Shown in pieces: positions 21,809-35,104 of a stretch of 64,000 bases of DNA. Origin of the DNA: Mytilus edulis (lineage: Eukaryota > Mollusca > Bivalvia > Mytilida > Mytilidae); the NCBI RefSeq assembly GCF_963676685.1, contig NC_092355.1, positions 65,913,006-65,977,005 on the forward strand, given 5' to 3'. The notes under the pieces are model-generated. The model was not told the origin of the DNA, searched no databases, and worked only from the letters and a program-made list of their open reading frames with translations. The first letter of the stretch is position 1; every line of letters starts with the position of its first letter. A program made the position numbers and the translations under genes.

Positions 21809-24800
21809 CGGCTTATTGACGTTTACACCACACTTGTTTTTGATGGACATTGTCAATTTTCAAACATGCAGTTCAAGGTGTTATTTCGTATCTGATAAAA
21901 GATGAAGAGAAGATAAAAGGGCCTTATACAAAAAAGAAGAAATGGTCTTATTTAAAAAATGAAAAAAGAATGACTTGTTTTGTCGCTCGTATTTTGGTTG
22001 TCTATAAATATAGTTCCTGTCATGTTTATGAATGTAAACTATAAGTACTGTGTCTTTTAGGGGGACATCAATGGCTTAAAATGATTAGTTATACTATTTC
22101 TTTTATAGGGAAGATTACCCTCAATTTTAAACATTAGTTTTTTTCAGGTGGCATTGTGGATTTAAGTGTCAGATTTGTATGGATGGCAAATCTGTCTATT
22201 TAACAAATGAAATAGAACATCGTAGGTTAAAAATTTGCGACTTTTCCAATGTGTCTATTGACGCCATTTAAGTATTTAAGCAGTTCAAATATGTTAACAG
22301 TCGAGTATATGTCAATATGTTCCAGAGATTTTCATCTTTTTCATCATTCAGTAACTGTATACCTCAAATGTATGAAGCCAAAAAAATGTCTTTACTGGGA
22401 ACTCCAGAGCTGAAACATGAAGACTTTAGTTTAGCAGGGACTTAACTCTAATGCTAGTTTTGGTCAATTTTGCCCATATTAACTTTACAGAAACAGTTAG
22501 TGTAAAACAGTTGTGCTACACGACGACATGTCTTCTTAACTACAGAATGATGCATTGAAATAGAGATTGCCCGATACATTCACAGAATTTTGGAAATTCT
22601 TTGACATATAAAATACCCTGTCATTTTGAAAATAAAAATTCTATATATAATGGTGTCGACCTAAAGTTGTATGACAAGTTTACTTTAACTTAAAAAAAAG
22701 TTTAACATAGTATAGACTTACAAACAAAAGGTCACCACACATTATTTGTGATGGACACAAAGACCTTAAAAAGCAGGTCCTACCCATATTCTTTTATTCT
22801 TCCAACCCTTTATACTATTTTTTTCATATATCGGGTTTTTTTTTCTTTCCATAAAGTTGATTGACGTGTTCATCATACTCCGGGTTTAAAAGTATCTTTT
22901 GTTTGAAATATACAAGAAATCATTAATTTCCATGACATTGCTTCATGACCAGCGGCAAATATTACAGTCATAATGCAAAAGATATAGTAGCAAGTATATG
23001 CTGCAAAACATTGCTCTAGTGAAATAACAATTCCAGTTAATAGATTCTTGTTTACCAAACCAATGATCGGTGTAGAACACGTCTGAAATAAACAATGATG
23101 GATTTATCGATTTGAAGTGCTTAATGCCACTTTTCATCAGTATTAACTATTGCATGCGAACAGTAATTTTTATTATTGGAAAATACCCAAAAATTGAGAG
23201 AGAAAACAAATATTTGTAGCATGAGTCAAGTGAATAGTTCATTCATACATATATTTTGTCGCTGGGGTGCTGTCTTATTGAGGGAAACTCACATCTCTTT
23301 TTAACGTCAAACTTGCACATGTCTTTTGGTTATATTTGTCGCTAGGTTGCGGCTCATTGACGTTTACACCACACTTGTTTTTGATGGACATTGTCAATTT
23401 TCAAACATGCAGTTCAAGGTGTTATTTCGTATCTGATAAAAGATGAAAAGAAGATAAAAGGACCTTACACAAAAAAGAAGAAATGGTCTTATTTAAAAAA
23501 AATGAAAAAAGAATGACTTGTTTTGTCGCTCGTATTTCGGTTGTCTATAAATATAGTTCCTGTCATGTTTCTGAATGTAAACTATAAGTACTGTGTCTTT
23601 TAGGGGGACATCAATGGCTTAAAATGATTAGTTATACTATTTCTTTTATAGGGAAGATTACCCTCAATTTTAAACATTAGTTTTTTTCAGATGGCATTGT
23701 GGATTTAAGTGTCAGATTTGTATGGATGGCAAATCTGTCTATTTAACAAATGAAATAGAACATCGTAGGTTAAAAATTTGCGACTTTTCCAATGTGTCTA
23801 TTGACGCCATTTAAATATTTAAGCAGTTCAAATATGTTAACAGTCGAGTATATTTCAATATGTTCCAGAGATTTTCATCTTTTTCATCATTCAGTAACTG
23901 TATACCTCAAATGCATGAAGCCAAATAAATGTCTTCACTGGGAACTCCAGAGCTGAAACATGAAGACTTTAGTTTATCAGGGACATAACTCTAATGCTAG
24001 TTTTTGGTCAATTTTGCCCATATTAACTTTACAGAAACAGTTAGTGTAAAACAGTTGTGCTACACGACGACATGTCTTCTTAACTACAGAATGATGCATT
24101 GAAATAGAGATTGCGCGATACATTCACAGAATTTTGGAAATTCTTTGACATATAAAATACGCTGTCATTTTGAAAATAAAAATTCTATATATAATGGTGT
24201 CGACCTAAAGTTGTATGACAAGTTTACTGTAACTTAAAAAAAAAATAACATAGAATAGACTTACAAACAAAAGGTCACCACACATTATTTGTGATGGACA
24301 CAAAGACCTTAAAAACAGGTCCTACCTATATTGTTTTATTCTTCCAACCCTTTATACTAATTTTTTCATATATCGTTTTTTTTTCTTTCCATAAAGTTGA
24401 TTGACGTGTTCATCATACTCCGGGTTTAAAAGTATCTTTTGTTAGAAATATACAAGAAATCATTAATTTCCATGACACTGCTTCATGACCAGCGGCAAAT
24501 ACTACAGTCATAATGCAAAAGATATAGTAACAAGTATGTGCTGCAAAACATTGCTCTAGTGAAATAACAATCAGTTAATAGATTCTTGTTTACCAATCCA
24601 ATGATCGGTGTAGAACACGTCTGAAATAAACAATGATGGATTTATCGATTTGAAGTGTTTAATGCCACTTTTCATCAGTATTAACTATTGCATGCGAACA
24701 GTAATTTTTATTATTGGAAAATACCAAAAAATTGACAGAGAAAACAAATATTTGTAGCATGAGTCAAGTGAATAGTTCATTCATACATATATTTTGTCGC

Positions 24801-27800
24801 TGGGATGCTGTCTTATTGAGGGAAACTCACATCTCTTTTTAACGTCAAACTTGCACATGTCTTTTGGATATATTTGTCGCTAGGTTGCGGCTCATTGACG
24901 TTTACACCACACTTGTTTTTGATGGACATTGTCAATTTTCAAACATGCAGTTCAAGGTGTTATTTCGTATCTGATAAAAGATGAAAAGAAGATAAAAGGA
25001 CCTTATACAAAAAAGAAGAAATGGTCTTATTTAAAAAAAAATGAAAAAAGAATGACTTGTTTTGTCGCTCGTATTTCGGTTGTCTATAAATATAGTTCCT
25101 GTCATGTTTATGAATGTAAACTATAAGTACTGTGTCTTTTAGGGGGACATAAATGGCTTAAAATGATTAGTTATACTATTTCTTTTATAGGGAAGATTAC
25201 CCTCAATTTTAAACATTAGTTTTTTTTCAGATGGCATTGTGGATTTAAGTGTCAGATTTGTATGGATGGCAAATCTGTCTATTTAACAAATGAAATAGAA
25301 CATCGTAGGTTAAAAATTTGCGACTTTTCCAATGTGTCTATTGACGCCATTTAAATATTTAAGCAGTTCAAATATGTTAACAGTCGAGTATATGTCAATA
25401 TGTTCCAGAGATTTTCATCTTTTTCATCATTCAGTAACTGTATACCTCAAATGTATGAAGCCAAAAAAATGTCTTCACTGGGAACTCCAGAGCTGAAACA
25501 TGAAGACTTTAGTTTAGCAGGGACTTAACTCTAATGCTAGTTTTGGTCAATTTTGCCCATATTAACTTTACAGAAACAGTTAGTGTAAAACAGTTGTGCT
25601 ACACGACGACATGTCTTCTTAACTACAGAATGATGCATTGAAATAGAGATTGCGCGATACATTCACAGAATTTTGGAAATTCTTTGACATATAAAATACC
25701 CTGTCATTTTGAAAATAAAAATTCTATATATAATGGTGTCGACCTAAAGTTGTATGACAAGTTTACTTTAACTTAAAAAAAAGTTTAACATAGTATAGAC
25801 TTACAAACAAAAGGTCACCACACATTATTTGTGATGGACACAAAGACCTTAAAAAACAGGTCCTACCTATATTGTTTTATTCTTCCAACCCTTTGTACTA
25901 TTTTTTTCATAAATAGTTGTTTTTTTTTCCATAAAGTTGATTAACGTGTTCATCATACTCCGGGTTTAAAAGTATCTTTTGTTAGAAATATACAAGACAT
26001 CATTAATTTCCATGACACTGCTTCATGACCAGCGGCAAATATTTCAGTCATAATGCAAAAGATATAGTAACAAGTATGTGCTGCAAAACATTGCTCTAGT
26101 GAAATAACAATTCCAGTTAATAGATTCTTGTTTACCAAACCAATGATCGGTGTAGAACACGTCTGAAATAAACAATGATGGATTTATCGATTTGAAGTGT
26201 TTAATGCCACTTTTCATCAGTATTAACTATTGCATGCGAACAGTAATTTTTATTATTGGAAAATACCAAAACAATTGAGAGAGAAAACAAATATTTGTAG
26301 CATGAGTCAAGTGAATAGTTCATTCATACATATATTTTGTCGCTGGGATGCTGTCTTACTGAGGGAAACTCACATCACTTTTTAACGTCAAACTTGCACA
26401 TGTCTTTTGGTTATATTTGTCGCTAGGTTGCGGCTCATTGACGTTTACACCACACTTGTTTTTGATGGACATTGTCAATTTTCAAACATGCAGTTCAAGG
26501 TGTTATTTCGTATCTGATAAAAGATGAAAAGAAGATAAAAGGACCTTACACAAAAAAGAAGAAATGGTCTTATTTAAAAAAATGAAAAAAGAATGACTTG
26601 TTTTGTCGCTCGTATTTCGGTTGTCTATAAATATAGTTCCTGTCATGTTTCTGAATGTAAACTATAAGTACTGTGTCTTTTAGGGGGACATCAATGGCTT
26701 AAAATGATTAGTTATACTATTTCTTTTATAGGGAAGATTACCCTCAATTTTAAACATTAGTTTTTTTTCAGATGGCATTGTGGATTTAAGTGTCAGATTT
26801 GTATGGATGGCAAATCTGTCTATTTAACAAATGAAATAGAACATCGTAGGTTAAAAATTTGCGACTTTTCCAATGTGTCTATTGACGCCATTTAAATATT
26901 TAAGCAGTTCAAATATGTTAACAGTCGAGTATATGTCAATATGTTCCAGAGATTTTCATCTTTTTCATCATTCAGTAACTGTATACCTCAAATGTATGAA
27001 GCCAAAAAAATGTCTTCACTGGGAACTCCAGAGCTGAAACATGAAGACTTTAGTTTAGCAGGGACTTAACTCTAATGCTAGTTTTTGGTCAATTTTGCCC
27101 ATATTAACTTTACAGAAACAGTTAGTGTAAAACAGTTGTGCTACACGACGACATGTCTTCTTAACTACAGAATGATGCATTGAAATAGAGATTGCGCGAT
27201 ACATTCACAGAATTTTGGAAATTCTTTGACATATAAAATACCCTGTCATTTTGAAAATAAAAATTCTATATATAATGGTGTCGACCTAAAGTTGTATGAC
27301 AAGTTTACTTTAACTTAAAAAAAAATTAACATAGAATAGACTTACAAACAAAAGGTCACCACACATTATTTGTGATGGACACGAAGACCTTAAAAAACAG
27401 GTCCTACCTATATTGTTTTATTCTTCCAACCCTTTATACTAATTTTTTCATATATCGTTTTTTTTTTCTTTCCATAAAATTGATTGACGTGTTCATCATA
27501 CTCCGGGTTTAAAAGTTTCTTTTGTTAGAAATATACAAGAAATTATTAATTTCCATGACACTGCTTCATGACCAGCGGCAAATACTACAGTCATAATGCA
27601 AAAGATATAGTAACAAGTATGTGCTGCAAAACATTGCTCTAGTGAAATAACAATTCCAGTTAATAGATTCTTGTTTACCAATCCAATGATCGGTGTAGAA
27701 CACGTCTGAAATAAACAATGATGGATTTATCGATTTGAAGTGTTTAATGCCACTTTTCATCAGTATTAACTATTGCATGCGAACAGTAATTTTTATTATT

Positions 27801-28549
27801 GGAAAATACCAAAAAATTGAGAGAGAAAACAAATATTTGTAGCATGAGTCAAGTGAATAGTTCATTCATAGATATATTTTGTCGCTGGGATGCTGTCTTA
27901 TTGAGGGAAACTCACATCTCTTGTTAACGTCAAACTTGCACATGTCTTTTGGATATATTTGTCGCTAGGTTGCGGCTCATTGACGTTTACACCACACTTG
28001 TTTTTGATGGACATTGTCAATTTTCAAACATGCAGTTCAAGGTGTTATTTCGTATCTGATAAAAGATGAAGAGAAGATAAATGGACCTTATACAAAAAAG
28101 AAGAAATGGTCTTATTTAAAAAAATGAAAAAAGAATGATTGTTTTGTCGCTCGTATTTCGGTTGTCTATAAATATAGTTCCTGTCATGTTTATGAATGTA
28201 AACTATAAGTACTGTGTCTTTTAGGGGGACACCAATGGCTTAAAATGATTAGTTATACTATTTCTTTTATAGGGAAGATTACCCTCAATTTTAAACATTA
28301 GTTTTTTTCAGATGGCATTGTAGATTTAAGTGTCAGATTTGTATGGATGGCAAATCTGTCTATTTAACAAATGAAATAGAACATCGTAGGTTAAAAATTT
28401 GCGACTTTTCCAACGTGTCTATTGACGCCATTTAAATATTTAAGCAGTTCAAATATGTTAACAGTCGAGTATATGTCAATATGTTCCAGAGATTTTCATC
28501 TTTTTCATCATTCAGTAACTGTATACCTCAAATGTATGAAGCCAAAAAA

Positions 28550-31500
28550 ATGTCTTCACTTGGAACTCCAGAGCTGAAACATGAAGACTTTAGTTTAGCA
28601 GGGACTTAACTTTAATGCTAGTTTTGGTCAATTTTGCCCATATTAACTTTACAGAAACAGTTAGTGTAAAACAAGTTGTGCTACACGACGACATGTCTTC
28701 TTAACTACAGAATGATGCATTGAAATAGAGATTGCGCGATACATTCACAGAATTTTGGAAATTCTTTGACATATAAAATACCCTGTCATTTTGAAAATAA
28801 AAATTCTATATATAATGGTGTCGACCTAAAGTTGTATGACAAGTTTACCTGACTTAAAAAAAAGTTTAACATAGTATAGACTTACAAACAAAAGGTCACC
28901 ACACATTATTTGTGATGGACACAAAGACCTTAAAAAAACAGGTCCTACCTATATTGTTTTATTCTTCCAACCCTTTATACTAATTTTTTCATATATCGTT
29001 GTTTTTTCTTTCCATAAAGTTGATTGACGTGTTCATCATACTCCGGGTTTAAAAGTATCTTTTGTTAGAAATATACAAGAAATCATTAATTTCCATGACA
29101 CTGCTTCATGACCAGCGGCAAATATTACAGTCATAATGCAAAAGATATAGTAACAAGTATGTGCTGCAAAGCATTGCTCTAGTGAAATAACAATTCCAGT
29201 TAATAGATTCTTGTTTACCAAACCAATGATCGGTGTAGAACACGTCTGAAATAAACAATGATGGATTTATCGATTTGAAGTGTTTAATGCCACTTTTCAT
29301 CAGTATTAACTATTGCATGCGAACAGTAATTTTTATTATTGGAAAATACCAAAAAATTGAGAGAGAAAACAAATATTTGTAGCATGAGTCAAGTGAATAG
29401 TTCATTCATACATATATTTTGTCGCTGGGATGCTGTCTTATTGAGGGAAACTCACATCTCTTTTTAACGTCAAACTTGCACATGTCTTTTGGTTATATTT
29501 GTCTCTAGGTTGCGGCTCATTGACGTTTACACCACACTTGTTTTTGATGGACATTGTCAATTTTCAAACATGCAGTTCAAGGTGTTATTTCGTATCTGAT
29601 AAAAGATGAAGAGAAGATAAAAGGACCTTATACAAAAAAGAAGAAATGGTCTTATTTAAAAAAAAATATAAAAAGAATGACTTGTTTTGTCGCTCGTATT
29701 TCGGTTGTCTATAAATATAGTTCCTGTCATGTGTATGAATGTAAACTATAGGTACTGTGTCTTTTAGGGGGACATCAATGGCTTAAAATGATTAGTTATA
29801 CTATTTCTTTTATAGGGAAGATTACCCTCAATTTTAAACATTAGTTTTTTTCAGATGGCATTGTAGATTTAATTGTCAGATTTGTATGGATGGCAAATCT
29901 GTCTATTTAACAAATGAAATAGAACATCGTAGGTTAAAAATTTGCGACTTTTCCAACGTGTCTATTGACGCCATTTAAATATTTTAGCAGTTCAAATATG
30001 TTAACAGTCGAGTATATGTCAATATGTTCCAGAGATTTTCATCTTTTTCATCATTCAGTAACTGTATACCTCAAATGTATGAAGCCAAAAAAATGTCTTC
30101 ACTGGGAACTCCAGAGCTGAAACATGAAGACTTTAGTTTAGCAGGGACTTAACTCTAATGCTAGTTTTGGTCAATTTTGCCCATATTATTTTTACAGAAA
30201 CAATTAGTGTAAAACAGTTGTGCTACACGACGACATGTCTTTTTAACTACAGAATGATGCATTGAAATAGAGATTGCGCGATACATTCACAGAATTTTGG
30301 AAATTCTTTGACATATAAAATACCCTGTCATTTTGAAAATAAAAATTCTATATATAATGGTGTCGACCTAAAGTTGTATGACAAGTTTACTTTAACTTAA
30401 AAAAAGTTTAACATAGTATAGACTTTCAAACAAAAGGTCACCACACATTATTTGTGATGGACACAAAGACCTTATAAAACAGGTCCTACCTATACTGTTT
30501 TATTCTTCCAACCCTTTATATTAATTTTTTCACATATCGTTTTTTTTTTCTTTCCATAAAGTTGATTGACGTGTTCATCATACTCCGGGTTTAAAAGTAT
30601 CTTTTGTTAGAAATATACAAGAAATCATTAATTTCCATGACACTGCTTCATGACCAGCGGCAAATACTACAGTCATAATGCAAAAGATATAGTAACAAGT
30701 ATGTGCTGCAAAACATTGCTCTAGTGAAATAACAATTCCAGTTAATAGATTCTTGTTTACCAAACCAATGATCGGTGTAGAACACGTCTGAAATAAACAA
30801 TGATGGATTTATCGATTTGAAGTGTTTAATGCCACTTTTCATCAGTATTAACTATTGCATGCGAACAGTAATTTTTATTATTGGAAAATACCAAAAAATT
30901 GAGAGAGAAAACAAATATTTGTAGCATGCGTCAAGTGAATAGTTCATTCATACATATATTTTGTCGCTGGGATGCTGTCTTATTGAGGGAAACTCACATC
31001 TCTTTTTAACGTCAAACTTGCACATGTCTTTTGGTTATATTTGTCGCTAGGTTGCGGCTCATTGACGGTTACACCACACTTGTTTTTGATGGACATTGTC
31101 AATTTTCAAACATGCAGTTCAAGGTGTTATTTCGTATCTGATAAAAGATGAAGAGAAGATAAAAGGACCTTATACAAAAAAGAAGAAATGGTCTTATTTA
31201 AAAAAAATATAAAAAGAATGACTTGTTTTGTCGCTCGTATTTCGGTTGTCTATAAATATAGTTCCTGTCATGTGTATGAATGTAAACTATAAGTACTGTG
31301 TCTTTTAGGGGGACATCAATGGCTTAAAATGATTAGTTATACTATTTCTTTTATAGGGAAGATTACCCTCAATTTTAAACATTTGTTTTTTTTTCAGATG
31401 GCATTGTAGATTTAAGTGTCAGATTTGTATGGATGGCAAATCTGTCTATTTAACAAATGAAATAGAACATCGTAGGTTAAAAATTTGCGACTTTTCCAAT

Positions 31501-33850
31501 GTGTCTATTGACGCCATTTAAATATTGAAGCAGTTCAAATATGTTAACAGTCGAGTATATGTCAATATGTTCCAGAGATTTTCATCTTTTTCATCATTCA
31601 GTAACTGTATACCTCAAATGTATGAAGCCAAAAAAAATGTCTTCACTGGGAACTCCAGAGTTGAAACATGAAGACTTTAGCTTAGCAGGGACTTAACTCT
31701 AATGCTGGTTTTGGTCAATTTTGCCCATATTAACTTTACAGAAACAGTTAGTGTAAAACAAGTTGTGCTACACGACGACATGTCTTCTTAACTACAGAAT
31801 GATGCATTGAAATAGAGATTGCGCAATACATTCACAGAATTTTGGAAATTCTTTGACATATAAAATACCCTGTCATTTTGAAAATAAAAATTCTATATAT
31901 AATGGTGTCGACCTAAAGTTGTATGACAAGTTTACCTGACTTAAAAAAAAGTTTAACATAGTATAGACTTACAAACAAAAGGTCACCACACATTATTTGT
32001 GATGGACACAAAGACCTTAAAAAAACAGGTCCTACCTATATTGTTTTATTCTTCCAACCCTTTATACTAATTTTTTCATATATCGTTGTTTTTTCTTTCC
32101 ATAAAGTTGATTGACGTGTTCATCATACTCCGGGTTTAAAAGTATCTTTTGTTAGAAATATACAAGAAATCATTAATTTCCATGACACTGCTTCATGACC
32201 AGCGGCAAATATTACAGTCATAATGCAAAAGATATAGTAACAAGTATGTGCTGCAAAGCATTGCTCTAGTGAAATAACAATTCCAGTTAATAGATTCTTG
32301 TTTACCAAACCAATGATCGGTGTAGAACACGTCTGAAATAAACAATGATGGATTTATCGATTTGAAGTGTTTAATGCCACTTTTCATCAGTATTAACTAT
32401 TGCATGCGAACAGTAATTTTTATTATTGGAAAATACCAAAAAATTGAGAGAGAAAACAAATATTTGTAGCATGAGTCAAGTGAATAGTTCATTCATACAT
32501 ATATTTTGTCGCTGGGATGCTGTCTTATTGAGGGAAACTCACATCTCTTTTTAACGTCAAACTTGCACATGTCTTTTGGTTATATTTGTCTCTAGGTTGC
32601 GGCTCATTGACGTTTACACCACACTTGTTTTTGATGGACATTGTCAATTTTCAAACATGCAGTTCAATGTGTTATTTCGTATCTGATAAAAGATGAAGAG
32701 AAGATAAAAGGACCTTATACAAAAAAGAAGAAATGGTCTTATTTAAAAAAAAATATAAAAAGAATGACTTGTTTTGTCGCTCGTATTTCGGTTGTCTATA
32801 AATATAGTTCCTGTCATGTGTATGAATGTAAACTATAGGTACTGTGTCTTTTAGGGGGACATCAATGGCTTAAAATGATTAGTTATACTATTTCTTTTAT
32901 AGGGAAGATTACCCTCAATTTTAAACATTAGTTTTTTTCAGATGGCATTGTAGATTTAATTGTCAGATTTGTATGGATGGCAAATCTGTCTATTTAACAA
33001 ATGAAATAGAACATCGTAGGTTAAAAATTTGCGACTTTTCCAACGTGTCTATTGACGCCATTTAAATATTTTAGCAGTTCAAATATGTTAACAGTCGAGT
33101 ATATGTCAATATGTTCCAGAGATTTTCATCTTTTTCATCATTCAGTAACTGTATACCTCAAATGTATGAAGCCAAAAAAATGTCTTCACTGGGAACTCCA
33201 GAGCTGAAACATGAAGACTTTAGTTTAGCAGGGACTTAACTCTAATGCTAGTTTTGGTCAATTTTGCCCATATTATTTTTACAGAAACAATTAGTGTAAA
33301 ACAGTTGTGCTACACGACGACATGTCTTTTTAACTACAGAATGATGCATTGAAATAGAGATTGCGCGATACATTCACAGAATTTTGGAAATTCTTTGACA
33401 TATAAAATACCCTGTCATTTTGAAAATAAAAATTCTATATATAATGGTGTCGACCTAAAGTTGTATGACAAGTTTACTTTAACTTAAAAAAAGTTTAACA
33501 TAGTATAGACTTTCAAACAAAAGGTCACCACACATTATTTGTGATGGACACAGAGACCTTATAAAACAGGTCCTACCTATACTGTTTTATTCTTCCAACC
33601 CTTTATATTAATTTTTTCACATATCGTTTTTTTTTTCTTTCCATAAAGTTGATTGACGTGTTCATCATACTCCGGGTTTAAAAGTATCTTTTGTTAGAAA
33701 TATACAAGAAATCATTAATTTCCATGACACTGCTTCATGACCAGCGGCAAATATTACAGTCATAATGCAAAAGATATAGTAACAAGTATGTGCTGCAAAA
33801 CATTGCTCTAGTGAAATAACAATTCCAGTTAATAGATTCTTGTTTACCAA
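28550..33850. repeat. Higher-order (dimer) repeat inside the array, period 3,087 bp
   Basis: Positions in units 5-6 map to units 7-8 with a constant offset of 3,087 bp from at least 28551 to 33850. Shared private variants are an extra A giving ACAAGTTGTG at 28671 and 31758, GCAAAGCATTGC near 29166 and 32253, TAATTGTCAGATTTG near 29873 and 32957, and ACAGAAACAATTAG near 30195 and 33282. Neighbouring single units lack these shared variants. Confidence 0.85.
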
Positions 33851-33908
33851 ACCAATGATCGGTGTAGAACACGTCTGAAATAAACAATGATGGATTTATC
33901 GATTTGAA

Positions 33909-34108
33909 AAACCTATATTGTTTTATTCTTCCAACCCTTTATAATATTGTAATGATTTGTTTTGTCGCTTGTATTTCGGTTGTCTATAAATATAGTTCCT
34001 GTCATGTTAATGAATGTAAACTATAAGTACTGTGTCTTTTAGGGGGACATCCATGGCTTAAAATGATTAGTTATACTATTTCCTTTATAGGGAAGATTAC
34101 CCTCAATA
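33909..34108. repeat. Rearranged terminal remnant of the array
   Basis: After the eighth unit breaks at GATTTGAAAA, about 35 bases from one part of the unit (ACCTATATTGTTTTATTCTT and the next 15) are joined to a non-adjacent part (TTTTGTCGCTxGTATTTCGG through GGGAAGATTACCCTCAAT). The array then stops. This is an internal deletion junction at the array edge. Confidence 0.8.
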
Positions 34109-35104
34109 CATTACAGTAGCGAAAGCGAGGGCAAAAATACCACGAATATAACGCCTACCTCCCTTTTTTGTTTAAAAACGAAATGTGATTTTTCAGAGGG
34201 AGGGTTTTTGAACAGCCATTATGAACGTCGTCGTATCTAGATAAAATATCAAATGTTAGTTACGAATTGTAACACATTGTAATCATTGTGTAAGAAGTAG
34301 TTACAACATGGGCATCATTTAAGAGTTTGAAAGTGTTTTAAGTTAATGGAATATATTAGATGCATGCCAATGCAATTTGATAATTTTTGAAAACTCATTT
34401 TTCTGCACTAGTCAATATACGCATGTGCAAACAACTTTTATTTGATTTCGAACATGGGTTTGGTTACAAAGCAAAAGAAGCACGTCATATAGAAGAATAT
34501 GGCTTTACAGTTCTTACCAGTTTTTAACATTAGACTGTATCCAGAAATCACATCAAACGATGAACTATGTCATATTGTAAAGTCATATACATTTTGGTTC
34601 ACTGATCAAAACAAAAGTCGACAGGTTTCGGGAGCTAATCTATAACTCAGTTATTGTCACTATTAATCAACCATTTCACCAACACATCAAATTAACCTAT
34701 CGAGTCAACTGCTAAACGTTGTAAGAATTCATCAATCATTCAATACAGGTATTTGATCCTTCAATTTTTACCTTTGTGTATCTGTGGTTTGTTGTTTCCT
34801 ATTTTGGTTGTCTTAGTCAGTCTAAATCTTTACTCATTCATATAAACAATGGCATTGACATCAAATGTTAACCAAATAGTATTTTAAGACTTTTATAATA
34901 AGTAAAATTCATGACAAATTGAGAGAAAAAATACTTGTTAAATGAAAAAGTTAATGTATCTACTGGAATTAAAACATGATAAATTTTGTTATACAAAACT
35001 GCGGCGTTTATTAGCCCTTTCAGGAAGAAAAGACTACTAGTATATCATAGTCATGCATTTTGCTGTCTCTAGCTAGCTAGGCAACACACGGAATGATAAA
35101 TATA
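34109..35104. other. Intergenic, no gene seen
   Basis: Non-repetitive AT-rich sequence between the tandem array and the GPCR gene. It would hold the 3' untranslated region of the minus-strand GPCR. No other feature was recognised. Confidence 0.45.

Larger units (their letters stand above)
21809..34108. repeat. Tandem array of ~1,541-bp units (eight units, last truncated, plus remnant)
   Basis: A landmark (GATGGACATTGTCAATTTTC) recurs at 21842, 23383, 24921, 26464, 28006, 29546, 31088 and 32633, giving spacings of 1541, 1538, 1543, 1542, 1540, 1542 and 1545 bp. Units differ only by scattered substitutions, single-base indels and homopolymer changes. Each has the same short frames on both strands (about 61-65 codons), which carry substitutions and indels freely and show no family resemblance, so I do not call them genes. 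The eighth unit is truncated at about 33907. Every unit has a perfect 8-bp-arm hairpin (CAGATTTG to CAAATCTG; 22170-22194 in the first). The array begins where the minus-strand reverse-transcriptase relic ends. It could be a satellite expanded from a transposon end or an unrelated satellite into which the element inserted. Confidence 0.95.

Noticed and set aside
22170..22194. Array unit considered as a tandem Helitron because of its hairpin
   Set aside because: The 8-bp-arm hairpin is not followed by a CTRR end, and no TC start or Rep/helicase coding was seen.
21850..33850. Repeated 61-65 codon frames (for example starting MSIFKHAVQ or MVNKNLLTG) in every array unit
   Set aside because: They persist only because the unit is repeated; several units break them by indels or substitutions, the two minus-strand frames overlap each other, and none resembles a known protein.
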